Assembly: GCF_030341905.1 (NCBI RefSeq)
Contig: NZ_JATAAF010000007.1
Span: 1-64,000 of the forward strand
Direction: 5' to 3'
Length of the DNA stretch: 64,000 bases
Source: Porticoccus sp. W117
Lineage (GTDB): Bacteria > Pseudomonadota > Gammaproteobacteria > Pseudomonadales > Porticoccaceae
This document shows, one piece after another, positions 39,007 through 48,244 of this stretch. The translations under genes were made by a program, and so were the position numbers. Below the pieces are notes generated by a model that searched no databases, had not been told where the DNA came from, and saw nothing but the letters and a program-made list of their open reading frames with translations. Numbering within the stretch: position 1 is the first letter of the stretch; each line of letters opens with the position of its first letter.

Positions 39007-40668
39007 ATGTCAGACGACGCAAAACCCCTCAACTTTATCCAGCAAATCATCGAAAAAGACTTGGCCGAGGGCAAAGTCAGCAAGGTGGTGACCCGCTTCC
39101 CGCCGGAGCCCAATGGTTACCTGCATATTGGCCATGCCAAGTCCATCTGCCTGAACTTTGGTCTGGCTCAGCAATACGGTGGCGTATGCAACCTGCGTTT
39201 TGACGACACTAATCCGGAGAAAGAGGAGCAAGAGTACGTTGATGCCATCAAGGAAAACGTGCGCTGGCTGGGCTTTGACTGGGATGGCGAGGTGCGCTTT
39301 GCCTCCGATTACTTCGACCAGTTCTATGAGTGGGCCAAATACCTGATCACAGAGGGCAAGGCCTATGTGTGCGAGCTGAACGCGGAACAGACCCGCGCGT
39401 ACCGCGGCACCCTCACCGAACCGGGTAAAAACAGCCCTCATCGGGATCGCCCGGTGGAGGAGAGCCTTGCCCTGCTGGAAGCCATGCGCAATGGCGACAA
39501 GGAAGAGGGCAGTATGGTGTTGCGGGCCAAAATCGATATGGCGTCCCCCAATATGAATCTGCGTGACCCGGTGATGTACCGCATCCGCAAGGCCAGCCAC
39601 CATCGCACCGGCGACAAGTGGAATATCTATCCGGCCTACGATTTTGCTCATGGCCAGGAGGATGCTATCGAGGGCATCAGCCACTCCATCTGCACGTTGG
39701 AATTTGCCGCCAATCGACCACTGTACGACTGGTTTATTGAAAACCTGCCTGTGCCCAGCGAGCCTCACCAGTATGAATTTGGCCGCCTCAATATCAACTA
39801 CACAGTGACCAGTAAGCGCAAGCTCAAGAATCTGGTGGATGACGGCCATGTGGATGGCTGGGACGACCCGCGTATGCCGACCATTTCCGGCTTGCGCCGT
39901 CGCGGTGTCACTCCAGCGGCAATTCGCAACTTCTGTGATTCTTTGGCGGTGGCGAAAACCGATGGCATCGTCGATATGGCGCAATTTGAGTTCTTTATTC
40001 GCGAAGACCTCAACGACAATGCGCCTCGGGCTATGTGTGTGCTCGACCCGGTAAAATTGGTGTTTTCGAATGCGGATGCAGCGGAAACGCTTAGCGCACC
40101 GACACACCCCAACAAGCCGGAGCTGGGCGAGCGCAGCCTGCCATTCAGCTCAGAAATTTATATCGACCGCGCCGATTTCAGTGAAGACACCACGCTGTCT
40201 CGCAAGAAGTTCAAGCGCCTGGTGTTGGGGGAGTACGTTCGCTTGCGTGGCGCCTATGTGATCAAGGCCGACGAGGTTATTAAAAACGAGCAGGGCGAGG
40301 TGACTGAGCTGCGCTGCTCTATTGTTCCCGGAACAGTCGGCGAAAACCCGCCGGAAGGAATTCGTCCGCGAGGTGTTATTCACTGGGTGGATGCCAATGA
40401 CTGTATCGATTGCGAAGTTCGCCTGTACGATCGTCTATTTAATGAAGCGGCGCCGGACAGTGGTGATAAAAACTACCTGGATCATATCAACCCGGATTCG
40501 TTGAAAGTGCTCACCGGCTGTAAAGGTGAAGCTGGCCTGAAAGCGGCTGTTGCGGAGCACACTTATCAGTTTGAGCGGGAAGGGTACTTCTGTCGAGACT
40601 CGAAAGATCACGGTGATAAGTTGGTGTTTAATCGCACTATTGGTTTGAAAGATAATTGGAAGAAATAG
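39007..40668 (+). CDS. glnS: Glutaminyl-tRNA synthetase
   Basis: A 553-residue class I aminoacyl-tRNA synthetase (E. coli 554). The HIGH motif is [18 protein letters not shown] (near 39-56) and the KMSKS equivalent is [20 protein letters not shown] (near 268-287). C-terminal anticodon-binding beta barrels follow from about residue 340. It charges tRNA-Gln. It is followed at 40670 by a nested repeat and then cysS, the two synthetase genes being co-oriented. Confidence 0.97.
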   Translation: MSDDAKPLNFIQQIIEKDLAEGKVSKVVTRFPPEPNGYLHIGHAKSICLNFGLAQQYGGVCNLRFDDTNPEKEEQEYVDAIKENVRWLGFDWDGEVRFASDYFDQFYEWAKYLITEGKAYVCELNAEQTRAYRGTLTEPGKNSPHRDRPVEESLALLEAMRNGDKEEGSMVLRAKIDMASPNMNLRDPVMYRIRKASHHRTGDKWNIYPAYDFAHGQEDAIEGISHSICTLEFAANRPLYDWFIENLPVPSEPHQYEFGRLNINYTVTSKRKLKNLVDDGHVDGWDDPRMPTISGLRRRGVTPAAIRNFCDSLAVAKTDGIVDMAQFEFFIREDLNDNAPRAMCVLDPVKLVFSNADAAETLSAPTHPNKPELGERSLPFSSEIYIDRADFSEDTTLSRKKFKRLVLGEYVRLRGAYVIKADEVIKNEQGEVTELRCSIVPGTVGENPPEGIRPRGVIHWVDANDCIDCEVRLYDRLFNEAAPDSGDKNYLDHINPDSLKVLTGCKGEAGLKAAVAEHTYQFEREGYFCRDSKDHGDKLVFNRTIGLKDNWKK

Positions 40669-40669
40669 C

Positions 40670-40831
40670 CGTTCGACGTTTGATGTTGGACGTTTGACGT
40701 AATTCAAAACATCGTCATTCCCGCGCAGGCGGGAATCCATCTGGCTACTTCGCCGGATGTATGGATCCCCGCCTGCGCGGGGATGACGTAGTGCGAGGCT
40801 TGCGTCCAACATCCAACATCCAACGTCCAAC
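40670..40831. repeat. Nested inverted repeat: heptamer blocks around a GTCATTCCCGCG palindrome
   Basis: Outer arms: left GTTCGACGTTTGATGTTGGA... (40671-40699) and right, tandem RTCCAAC heptamers (40802-40831), reverse complementary with about five mismatches in 29. Inner arms: CGTCATTCCCGCGCAGGCGG... (40713-40740) and its partner 40761-40788. It lies between glnS and cysS. Confidence 0.85.
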
Positions 40832-40848
40832 AAAGCGTTGGACTCAAA

Positions 40849-42228
40849 ATGACCTTAAAAATATACAACACTCACAGCGGCCAAAAAGAAACCTTTACCC
40901 CCTTGGAAGAAGGCAAGGTAAAGATGTACGTCTGTGGCCCCACGGTTTACAACCGGGTGCATATTGGCAATGCCCGCCCGGTGGTGGTGTTTGACACTTT
41001 GTATCGCGTACTTAAATCGTTGTACGGCGAGGTAACGTACGCTCGCAATATCACCGATATTGACGACAAAATTATGCAGGCCGCCGCAGAGAATGGAGAG
41101 GATATTTCCGACTTGTCGGCCCGCTATGCCCAAGCGTACTTCGAGGATATGGCTGCGCTCAATAACCTGGAGCCGGACATTATTCCCTACGCCACTCAAC
41201 ACCTGCCGGAAATGATCGCCATGATCGAGCGCTTGATCTCCACCGGCAATGCCTACGCAGCGGAAGGTCATGTATTGTTTGCGGTGCAGTCTATGGACGA
41301 CTACGGCAAACTGTCCAATCGCTCACTGGAAGATATGCTGGCCGGTGCTCGTGTGGAAGTGGCGCCGTACAAAAAATACGCTGGCGATTTTGTATTGTGG
41401 AAGCCGTCCAGTGACAGCGAGCCAGGTTGGGATAGCCCCTGGGGCCGTGGCCGCCCTGGCTGGCACCTGGAATGTTCAGCGATGATTGAAAAGCACTTGG
41501 GCGACACCATTGATATTCACGGTGGTGGCCGCGATTTGGTTTTCCCTCACCACGAAAATGAGATTGCCCAGAGTCAATGCTCCCACGGTGGCCAGCAGTT
41601 TGTGCGCTACTGGATGCACAACGGTTACGTAAATATCGACGGCGAGAAAATGTCCAAATCCCTGGGCAATTTCCGCATGGTTAACGAGCTGCTGAAAGAA
41701 TATCCTGGTGAGCTGCTGCGCTTTGCGCTGCTTTCTGCCCACTATCGTTCCGATGTGAATTTCAATGCCGACATGTTGGACAGCAATTGGAAAGTGCTGG
41801 ATAGCTTGTACGGTGCCCTGCGCGATGCACAAGATGTTGAAACGGTCGATGCGGATTTATCTGGTAGTGCTTTTCTGGCAGCGTTGCACGACGATTTAAA
41901 TACCCCGCTGGCCATTAGTGAATTGCATCAGATGGCGCGGGAATTAAACAAAGCGGAAGGTGCTGAAAAAGCCCACAGCAAAAGTCGCCTGCTAGCCGCT
42001 GGTGCCATGCTGGGTGTATTGCAAGGTGATGCGGAACAATGGTTTAAACAGTCTCGCGGCGGTGAAGAAGGGTTGTCTGAGCAGAACATTGAAGCTCTGA
42101 TTGCCGAACGGGTAGATGCTAAAAAATCCCGCGACTTTGCCCGCGCCGACGAAATTCGCGATGAGCTGCAGGCTGCTGGTATTGTGCTGGAGGATTCTCC
42201 TGAAGGTACCAAGTGGCGGCGGGGGTAG
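40849..42228 (+). CDS. cysS: Cysteinyl-tRNA synthetase
   Basis: A 459-residue class I synthetase that charges tRNA-Cys. Zinc ligands: [10 protein letters not shown] (Cys near 28), GWHLECSAM (Cys near 209) and [10 protein letters not shown] (His near 234). HIGH motif [10 protein letters not shown] and KMSKS motif [11 protein letters not shown] (near 267-271). Length matches E. coli CysS (461). It lies 17 bases after the outer repeat block, with no obvious Shine-Dalgarno sequence. Confidence 0.97.
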   Translation: MTLKIYNTHSGQKETFTPLEEGKVKMYVCGPTVYNRVHIGNARPVVVFDTLYRVLKSLYGEVTYARNITDIDDKIMQAAAENGEDISDLSARYAQAYFEDMAALNNLEPDIIPYATQHLPEMIAMIERLISTGNAYAAEGHVLFAVQSMDDYGKLSNRSLEDMLAGARVEVAPYKKYAGDFVLWKPSSDSEPGWDSPWGRGRPGWHLECSAMIEKHLGDTIDIHGGGRDLVFPHHENEIAQSQCSHGGQQFVRYWMHNGYVNIDGEKMSKSLGNFRMVNELLKEYPGELLRFALLSAHYRSDVNFNADMLDSNWKVLDSLYGALRDAQDVETVDADLSGSAFLAALHDDLNTPLAISELHQMARELNKAEGAEKAHSKSRLLAAGAMLGVLQGDAEQWFKQSRGGEEGLSEQNIEALIAERVDAKKSRDFARADEIRDELQAAGIVLEDSPEGTKWRRG

Positions 42229-42248
42229 TCGCCACTATCGCAAGGGGT

Positions 42249-42491
42249 TTAGCTGCAATATTCTGTACCCAACAGGTAAAGTGTATCTTTGCTTAAGTCC
42301 TGCGAATTTGGCCATTCGACTGAGCCAAAGGCAACGCGAATCTTGCTGAAATAGGTTTTATCTTTCAGTTCCTTGAATATGCCCTTATCCAGATAAGGGC
42401 TGACATCGAATTCCTTGACTTCGTTGTTGGCGAAAAATATTTTCAGGCGATAACCCGCAAGTGGCTCGACTTTTACAACGTCTGGTGTCAC
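42249..42491 (-). CDS. DUF2442 domain protein
   Basis: An 80-residue protein that fits DUF2442 (DVVKVEPLAGYRLKIFFANN, EFDVSPYLDKGIFKELKD, then FGSVEWPNSQDLSKDTLY). These small domains are very often encoded beside a DUF4160 gene, as here, and the pair is sometimes described as toxin-antitoxin-like, without a proven activity known to me. The gene is convergent with cysS (20-base gap). Confidence 0.85.
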   Translation of the reverse strand: MTPDVVKVEPLAGYRLKIFFANNEVKEFDVSPYLDKGIFKELKDKTYFSKIRVAFGSVEWPNSQDLSKDTLYLLGTEYCS

Positions 42492-42532
42492 GAGTAAATT
42501 CCTTTGAATAAGTGCCTTTAAGAAGTTACAAA

Positions 42533-42802
42533 CTATCTTAGTGGGTCTATTTTAAAAACCGCATCACCGTTAATAGCAAGCTGCCAGTCAGCCATTAAAT
42601 CTTCTTGGTGTATCTCGACCCAGGCCTCTACCAGCTTAAGTTTCGCTTTTGGCAAATTGCCATCCAACAGATTTCCGCTGGGTATTTCGATGACTGCGCA
42701 CTCATCCTGATAGTGAACATGAATATGCGGTGCATGGTGCCGCTGGTTATCAAAGTAGTACATCCTGATAATTAAGCCGTAAAACATGGATATAGTTGGC
42801 AT
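42533..42802 (-). CDS. DUF4160 domain protein
   Basis: An 89-residue protein of the DUF4160 family. Marks: PTISMFYGLIIRMYYFDNQR, the histidine-rich HHAPHIHVHYQDE (near 22-34) and LPKAKLKLVEAWVEIHQEDL. The His cluster suggests metal binding or catalysis, not shown. It lies upstream of the DUF2442 gene on the same strand with a 41-base gap and is divergent from the D-cysteine desulfhydrase-family gene. Confidence 0.85.
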   Translation of the reverse strand: MPTISMFYGLIIRMYYFDNQRHHAPHIHVHYQDECAVIEIPSGNLLDGNLPKAKLKLVEAWVEIHQEDLMADWQLAINGDAVFKIDPLR

Positions 42803-42881
42803 AACGCTTCCTCTTCCCTAAGAAAATGAATTACAGGCTATACTCTGCTGCCTACAGGATCAACCGCACTTCGTATTTAAT

Positions 42882-43877
42882 ATGCTCAATCTCCCGCAAA
42901 GACTCTCTCTTGCCCAGCGCAATACCCCGCTGCAATTTCTGCCGCGCCTTTCCTCTGAGGTAGGCTGCAATATCTGGGTCAAACGGGACGATATGACCGG
43001 GTGTGGCCTTACTGGCAATAAAGTTCGCAAGCTGGAATTTACTCTTCACCATGCTCTGTCAGAGGGTTGCGATACCTTGATTACCTGTGGCGGAGTGCAG
43101 TCTAACCACTGCCGTGCTACCGCTTTGCTCGGTGCTCAACTGGGTATGAAGGTACATCTGGTTTTACGAGGCGGCCCGGCGGAGGCGGAAGGCAATCTGC
43201 TGCTGGATAAATTGTCGGGCGCAGAAATCAGCTTTTATCCACCGCGGGAATACATCCCTAATCTGGCAGAAATCCTTTCTCATTGGAAAAGTCATTACCA
43301 GGCTCAGGGAAATAAAGCCTGGGTGATTCCTACCGGTGGCAGTGATGGTCTTGGCCTGTGGGGTTATATCAGTTGTGCCCATGAGTTGGCCGAGGATATT
43401 GCTCAGGCGAATATCAAACCTGCGGCGATTGTTTCTGCCTCTGGCTCCGGCGGCACCCAGGCGGGACTGACCGTTGGTGTCGCCGATGCCATTGGCCCGG
43501 AATTACAGGTCATTGGTATGGCTGTTTCTGATGACAGTGCTTATTTCGTTAATAAAGTGAAAGAAGATATTGACGATTGGCGCAGGCGCTACGGGTTCGA
43601 AGATGTTGCCTGGCTGGATGCTCTTAATGTATCGGTGAATGCCGACTATATCGGGCCCGGTTACGGAGTAGCCGCCCAGCCGGTATTCGATACCATTAAA
43701 CGCCTGGCCAAGCTGGAGGGCATTTTGCTCGACCCGGTATATACCGGCAAGGCGTTTCACGGCCTGCTCAGCGAAATCGAAAAAGGCCGCTTTGCAGCGG
43801 GTAGCGATCTGGTGTTTGTGCACACCGGTGGCTTGTTTGGCCTGTTTGCTCAGAGGGAGCAGTTGGGGTTGGCTTAG
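42882..43877 (+). CDS. D-cysteine desulfhydrase / ACC deaminase family PLP enzyme
   Basis: A 331-residue fold-type II PLP enzyme. PLP lysine in LTGNKVRKLEF (K47), substrate region CGGVQSNHCRATALLGAQLG (near 69-88) and the phosphate-binding SASGSGGTQAGL. Fold-II relatives release pyruvate and ammonia from D-cysteine, D-serine or ACC; the Thr/Ser details cannot be resolved by eye, so I name the family only. The start at 42882 begins MLNLPQRLSLAQRNTPLQFL, typical for DcyD. The FGGY kinase follows after 14 bases, an apparent operon. Confidence 0.88.
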   Translation: MLNLPQRLSLAQRNTPLQFLPRLSSEVGCNIWVKRDDMTGCGLTGNKVRKLEFTLHHALSEGCDTLITCGGVQSNHCRATALLGAQLGMKVHLVLRGGPAEAEGNLLLDKLSGAEISFYPPREYIPNLAEILSHWKSHYQAQGNKAWVIPTGGSDGLGLWGYISCAHELAEDIAQANIKPAAIVSASGSGGTQAGLTVGVADAIGPELQVIGMAVSDDSAYFVNKVKEDIDDWRRRYGFEDVAWLDALNVSVNADYIGPGYGVAAQPVFDTIKRLAKLEGILLDPVYTGKAFHGLLSEIEKGRFAAGSDLVFVHTGGLFGLFAQREQLGLA

Positions 43878-43891
43878 ATTGCAGGAGCGTT

Positions 43892-45271
43892 ATGTATCTG
43901 GTACTTGATCAAGGTGGCCAAAGTTCTCGGGCGGCACTTTTTTCTGAAAGTGGCGAGTTGGTTCATCTGCACCAGCAACCAGTCAGTACCAGCACGCCCA
44001 CTAATACATCAAGAACGGGATGGGTAGAGCAAAGCCCAACGGAAATAATCCAGTCGCTGCGCCACTGCCTGGCGCAAATCAATGATGCTTCAGCCATTAA
44101 AAGTGCTGCTTTGGTCACTCAACGCTCGAGCTTTCTTTGCTGGCGTAAGGATACCGGGGAGCCATTGACGCCAGTGATCAGTTGGCAGGATACCCGCGGG
44201 GCACAGCTTCTTGGTGCCTTGCAGTTATGCCCGGATGAGGTGCGTCAGCGCACAGGGCTGTTTCCCAATGCCCATTTCGGTGCCAGTAAAATCGCCTGGT
44301 GTTTGCGCCAGGTTCCAGCGGTGGCGGAAGCCTTGGCGCAGGGACAGCTGTATATTGCCCCACTCAGTACCTATATTCTTCAGCAGCTGACGGAAGAAGA
44401 TTCTTTTCTTGTGGATGCCTGCAATGCCCAGCGGACACTGCTTTACAACATTGCACAGGAAGCCTGGGATACGCATTTGTTACAGAGTTTTGGCGTGCCT
44501 GCGGATGTGTTGCCGGGTATTGGTACTGGGGCTGAGGCTTGGGGTCATTTACGCGTGCAAGGCCACAAAGTGCCGGTAAATCTTGTCAGTGGTGATCAAA
44601 ATACCGCCTTTATTGCCCTCGGACAGGGGGGTTCCAAGACGGCGGTAATCAATGCGGGCACCGGTGCTTTTATTGGTGTACCCACCAGCGATCCGCAGGG
44701 CATCCCGCAACGCTTGTTGCAAACCATTCTGCCGGATTGCGGCTACATTGCAGAAGGTACCGTAAACGGTGCCGGGCGGGCATTGGCAACCATGGCCGGG
44801 CAGCTTGAATGTGCCATGGACAATATTGCTCCTCTCGGTGAAGGCGACCTGCTGTTTTTAAATGGAGAAGGAGGCTTGGCCGCGCCTTACTGGCAAGCTG
44901 ATTTTACTTCGCGTTTTATTGGTCAGGGGTCGGCGCAGCAAAAGTTGGCCGCTGTGCAGGAGAGCATTGTTTTTCTGCTGTACCGCTGTTTTCTGGAAAC
45001 CGGGGCACTAGGTGAAGGCATTGAACGGCTGAAGGTGGCCGGAGGACTGTCTCAATCCGATCAGTTTTGCCAATCTGTGGCTGACCTGTTTCAAAAGGTG
45101 GTTATAAAGCCTGATGTGGTGGAGGCCTCCGCCGCCGGTGCCGCGATGCTACTCGCCGGCAACCACCAATGGCCCAGTGCGGGAACCTTTTTTCAGCCAC
45201 AATCTGATAATGTGCCGAGATTGCGCTTTGATCGCTGGCAGAAAGCATTGGAATCTGCCCTGAACGGGTAG
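43892..45271 (+). CDS. FGGY-family carbohydrate kinase
   Basis: A 459-residue kinase of the ASKHA fold. N-terminal phosphate loop VLDQGGQSSRAALF (near 3-16), QSPTEII, the catalytic-Asp region VISWQDTRGAQL and the C-terminal GGLSQSDQFCQSVADLFQK adenosine loop (near 390-408). The order and spacing resemble glycerol or xylulose kinases, but the substrate cannot be assigned. Pairing with a D-cysteine desulfhydrase-family gene is unusual. No sugar isomerase, aldolase or transporter is next to it. Confidence 0.85.
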   Translation: MYLVLDQGGQSSRAALFSESGELVHLHQQPVSTSTPTNTSRTGWVEQSPTEIIQSLRHCLAQINDASAIKSAALVTQRSSFLCWRKDTGEPLTPVISWQDTRGAQLLGALQLCPDEVRQRTGLFPNAHFGASKIAWCLRQVPAVAEALAQGQLYIAPLSTYILQQLTEEDSFLVDACNAQRTLLYNIAQEAWDTHLLQSFGVPADVLPGIGTGAEAWGHLRVQGHKVPVNLVSGDQNTAFIALGQGGSKTAVINAGTGAFIGVPTSDPQGIPQRLLQTILPDCGYIAEGTVNGAGRALATMAGQLECAMDNIAPLGEGDLLFLNGEGGLAAPYWQADFTSRFIGQGSAQQKLAAVQESIVFLLYRCFLETGALGEGIERLKVAGGLSQSDQFCQSVADLFQKVVIKPDVVEASAAGAAMLLAGNHQWPSAGTFFQPQSDNVPRLRFDRWQKALESALNG

Positions 45272-45412
45272 AACCGGATTGAATCCCGCATAACCTTGAG
45301 CTATAAGTTTAAACCAATGAGCAGTGCGACTTTGTGAGCGCTGAGCTAGGATGGATGGTCGCATCGGGGTAGGTGCAAAAACAACTACATATCACAACAA
45401 AGATAATCTGCT

Positions 45413-46618
45413 ATGGACATTACGGTAAATCTCCTGGGTACATTGCTGATAGCGCTGATTATTCTCGCTATTGGTTACGTGCTTTGCCACAAAGTGGCTT
45501 TTCTGAGTCGCAACAGTATTCCCGAACCGGTGGTAGGCGGCCTGGTGTTTTCGGTGCTGTCCGCCGTTGCCTATTCGGTGTGGGATATTCAGTTTGATTT
45601 TGATATGAGCTTGAAAAGCCCGCTGATGGTGATGTTCTTTACCACCGTGGGTTTGGCCGCCAGCGTCAAGCTATTGATTAAGGGCGGGCCGAAAGTGGTT
45701 CTGTTCCTCGGGGTTGCCACCCTGATGCTGATTCTCCAGAACAGCATTGGTGTATTGATGGCGACATCCGCCGATATGCACCCGCTCTATGGCCTGGTAA
45801 TTGGTTCGGTCACGCTTTCCGGTGGGCATGGTAACGGCGCCACTTATGCGGCTCTGTTTGGCAGCCATTACAACCTGCAGGGCGTGCTGGAAATCGCCAT
45901 GGCCGCAGCGACCTTCGGCCTGGTGCTGGGTGGCATGATCGGTGGCCCGGTTACCGAGCGGCTGCTGAAAAAACACAACCTGAAGCCTACCGCAGAACAT
46001 ATCGAGCCGGATGACATGGTGACGTACGACATGGACGATAAAGACATCGTCACCCCTCGTCGTATGATGGAAACCCTGTTGATTCTGGCGGCTTGTATGC
46101 TCGGTGGTGCCTGGTTGCACGGCGTTGTTGTGGCAGCCGGCTTGGTCTTGCCGTCATTCCTGATGCCGCTGCTGCTGGGTGTTGTGGCCACCAATCTGTG
46201 CGAATTGAGCGGCAAATACAAAATCAGCAATGGCTGTATCGACTTGTGGGGCACCATGTCACTGTCCATCTTCCTGGCCATGGCAATGATGTCGCTGCGG
46301 GTTTGGGAATTGTTGGCTCTGGCCGGGCCCATGCTGCTGATTATTGCTGTGCAGGTGATGGCGGTGATGATGTTTGCCTACTTTATTACCTTCCGGGTGA
46401 TGGGCAAGACTTACGACGCGGCGATTATGGCCGGCGGTCACTGTGGTTTCGCCATGGGGGCAACGCCCACGGCGGTGGCCAATATGGAGGCGCTGGTGAA
46501 CCGTCACGGACCGTCGCCCCAGGCCTTCCTGGTGGTGCCCTTGGTGGGAGCGTTCTTTATTGATATCACCAATGCACTGGTGATTCAGCTGTTCCTGGCA
46601 TTCCCATTCGTACTATAA
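45413..46618 (+). CDS. gltS: Sodium/glutamate symporter GltS
   Basis: A 401-residue membrane protein with about ten spans in two inverted halves. GltS marks: NSIPEPVVGGLVFSVLSAVA, VTLSGGHGNGATYAALFG (near 136-153) and, in the second half, IMAGGHCGFAMGATPTAVAN (near 338-357). It is a Na+-dependent glutamate (often D- and L-glutamate) importer. Length equals E. coli GltS (401). It is followed after 29 bases by the TAXI lipoprotein gene, likely one transcript. It fits the glutamate-yielding theme of the locus. Confidence 0.95.
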   Translation: MDITVNLLGTLLIALIILAIGYVLCHKVAFLSRNSIPEPVVGGLVFSVLSAVAYSVWDIQFDFDMSLKSPLMVMFFTTVGLAASVKLLIKGGPKVVLFLGVATLMLILQNSIGVLMATSADMHPLYGLVIGSVTLSGGHGNGATYAALFGSHYNLQGVLEIAMAAATFGLVLGGMIGGPVTERLLKKHNLKPTAEHIEPDDMVTYDMDDKDIVTPRRMMETLLILAACMLGGAWLHGVVVAAGLVLPSFLMPLLLGVVATNLCELSGKYKISNGCIDLWGTMSLSIFLAMAMMSLRVWELLALAGPMLLIIAVQVMAVMMFAYFITFRVMGKTYDAAIMAGGHCGFAMGATPTAVANMEALVNRHGPSPQAFLVVPLVGAFFIDITNALVIQLFLAFPFVL

Positions 46619-46647
46619 GGCTGTAACAAACAAGGCGAGATTACACC

Positions 46648-48165
46648 ATGAAAAAATTTGCTGTTGCCGCACTTATTGCTGCTGTCGTTGCTTTGACAGG
46701 CTGCTCTCGCGGCCCGGATGTGAGTAACTTGCAGGGAGACCTGCAAAAACGCCTGGACACTACCTTTGGCGAGGGTTTGTTCAAGGTCACTGAATTCCGC
46801 CGCTACGGCTCCCAACCGCTTTCAGCTGCGGAGAACGACAGCCGCGACCGTATTGCGATCTATTACAAAGCCGATATTGAGTTGCAGAAAGACCACCGCT
46901 TTTCCGACTGGAGCGGTCAAAACCGCGCCACCCTGTATCAGGTGCTGGGGTCGGCGGAAAAAGGTGTTGAAGGGGTGGTTGATAAGGGTAATCAAAGCGG
47001 CGATGTGATTACTGCTCACGGCTTGAGTGTGTACGCCGACGACAACGACGCCTGGGTGTCAGTATCCGCTGCTGGTACAGAGTCTGAACAGTTGGCCAGC
47101 ACCGGCAAGCCGGGCCTGGTTTCGGAGATCGATGCCAGCGTTAATCCCCGCGACGCAGTGATGCCAACCAGCTGGCAGCAAAGAGCCGCTGGTGAATTGG
47201 CCAGTGTCGCTGAAGACCTGGATGAGCGCGGCATGACGGTTGAGAGCAGCGCGCTGCGCTCCGGCATGCGTTCACTGCTCACTGAAGCCAGTTTGAAAGT
47301 GCTGAAAGAGAAGGGCGTCAATACGCTGGTAAGTGGCACTCAGGGGGGGGATTACTACGCCCTGGGTGAGGGTATTGAAAAAGCCATGGGGCAAGCGGCA
47401 GTGAAGGTGACTGCAGTGGCCTCCACCGGTGCTCGGGATAATCTCGCGCTGTTGCGTCAGCAACTGACCGGCTTTGCCATTACTCAAAGTGATCTGGCGA
47501 TTGCTGCCTATACCAGCACCGGGGCATTTGAGCGCAATGGCAGTGAGTACATTCGCGCTCTGGCCAGCCTGTACCCCGAGCCGGTACAAATACTGGTGCG
47601 CGCAGATGCGGGTATCGACAGCTTGGCGAACTTGGCTGAAAAGCGCGTCAACATCGGCCCTGATGGCAGCGGTACTCAGGGCAATGCCCGGCAGATACTG
47701 ACCTTGGCAGGCGTTGACTACCGCGATTTCAGTACCTATGAATTAAGCATCTCGGTTGCCGAACTGGTAGCTGGTAATCTGGATGCGGTGTTTGTGACCA
47801 GCGCTTCCCCCAGTAACTACATGCGCGGTGTTGGCGAAAACATTAAGTTGCTGCCCCTTGGCAAACAGTTGGTTGATAGCCTGATCTCAGGTCGCAATGG
47901 TTATGTGGCCCACCAGATTCCGGCAGGCACATACCCCGGAGTAGACGCGCCGGTCGACACCGTGGCGGTGACTGCCTTACTGGTGGCGGACCTGGAAACT
48001 CCGGATGCTCAGGTAGAAGCTGTGCTCAATGGTTTGTTTGACAGTTCCGTTGAACTCAGCGCCTTCGGCGAGCGTGGCGCCAGTCTGGATCGTAGCAAGG
48101 CACTTTCCGGAGTGGCTATTCCTTTGCATCCGGTGGCGGAGAAGTATTACTCGAAAGGTGAATGA
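46648..48165 (+). CDS. TAXI-family (TRAP-type) solute-binding lipoprotein with N-terminal extension
   Basis: A 505-residue lipoprotein (signal plus lipobox ALTGC-SRG, Cys 19). The C-terminal part (about 220-500) is a TAXI/TRAP solute-binding fold: SGTQGGDYYALGEGIEKAMG, FAITQSDLAIAAYTSTGAF, RVNIGPDGSGTQGNARQILT and AVFVTSASPSNYMRG. TAXI proteins bind glutamate-like or small acids. The first 200 residues after the lipobox form an extra domain of unknown function. No TRAP membrane genes (4TM/12TM) are adjacent; the partner might be GltS, which is unusual. It ends at a strong terminator. Confidence 0.85.
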   Translation: MKKFAVAALIAAVVALTGCSRGPDVSNLQGDLQKRLDTTFGEGLFKVTEFRRYGSQPLSAAENDSRDRIAIYYKADIELQKDHRFSDWSGQNRATLYQVLGSAEKGVEGVVDKGNQSGDVITAHGLSVYADDNDAWVSVSAAGTESEQLASTGKPGLVSEIDASVNPRDAVMPTSWQQRAAGELASVAEDLDERGMTVESSALRSGMRSLLTEASLKVLKEKGVNTLVSGTQGGDYYALGEGIEKAMGQAAVKVTAVASTGARDNLALLRQQLTGFAITQSDLAIAAYTSTGAFERNGSEYIRALASLYPEPVQILVRADAGIDSLANLAEKRVNIGPDGSGTQGNARQILTLAGVDYRDFSTYELSISVAELVAGNLDAVFVTSASPSNYMRGVGENIKLLPLGKQLVDSLISGRNGYVAHQIPAGTYPGVDAPVDTVAVTALLVADLETPDAQVEAVLNGLFDSSVELSAFGERGASLDRSKALSGVAIPLHPVAEKYYSKGE

Positions 48166-48193
48166 CGTCACCGATTGCTGATTTTCTCATCAG

Positions 48194-48240
48194 AATAGCC
48201 CGGCAAGAGCGAGCCGTTCTTGCCGGGCTATTTGCTTTTT
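48194..48240 (+). terminator. Rho-independent terminator after the TAXI gene
   Basis: A perfect 15-base stem (AATAGCCCGGCAAGA 48194-48208 / 48218-48232) with a nine-base loop, then TGCTTTTT. It ends the gltS-TAXI transcript where it meets the convergent LysR gene. Confidence 0.88.
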
Positions 48241-48244
48241 GTAT

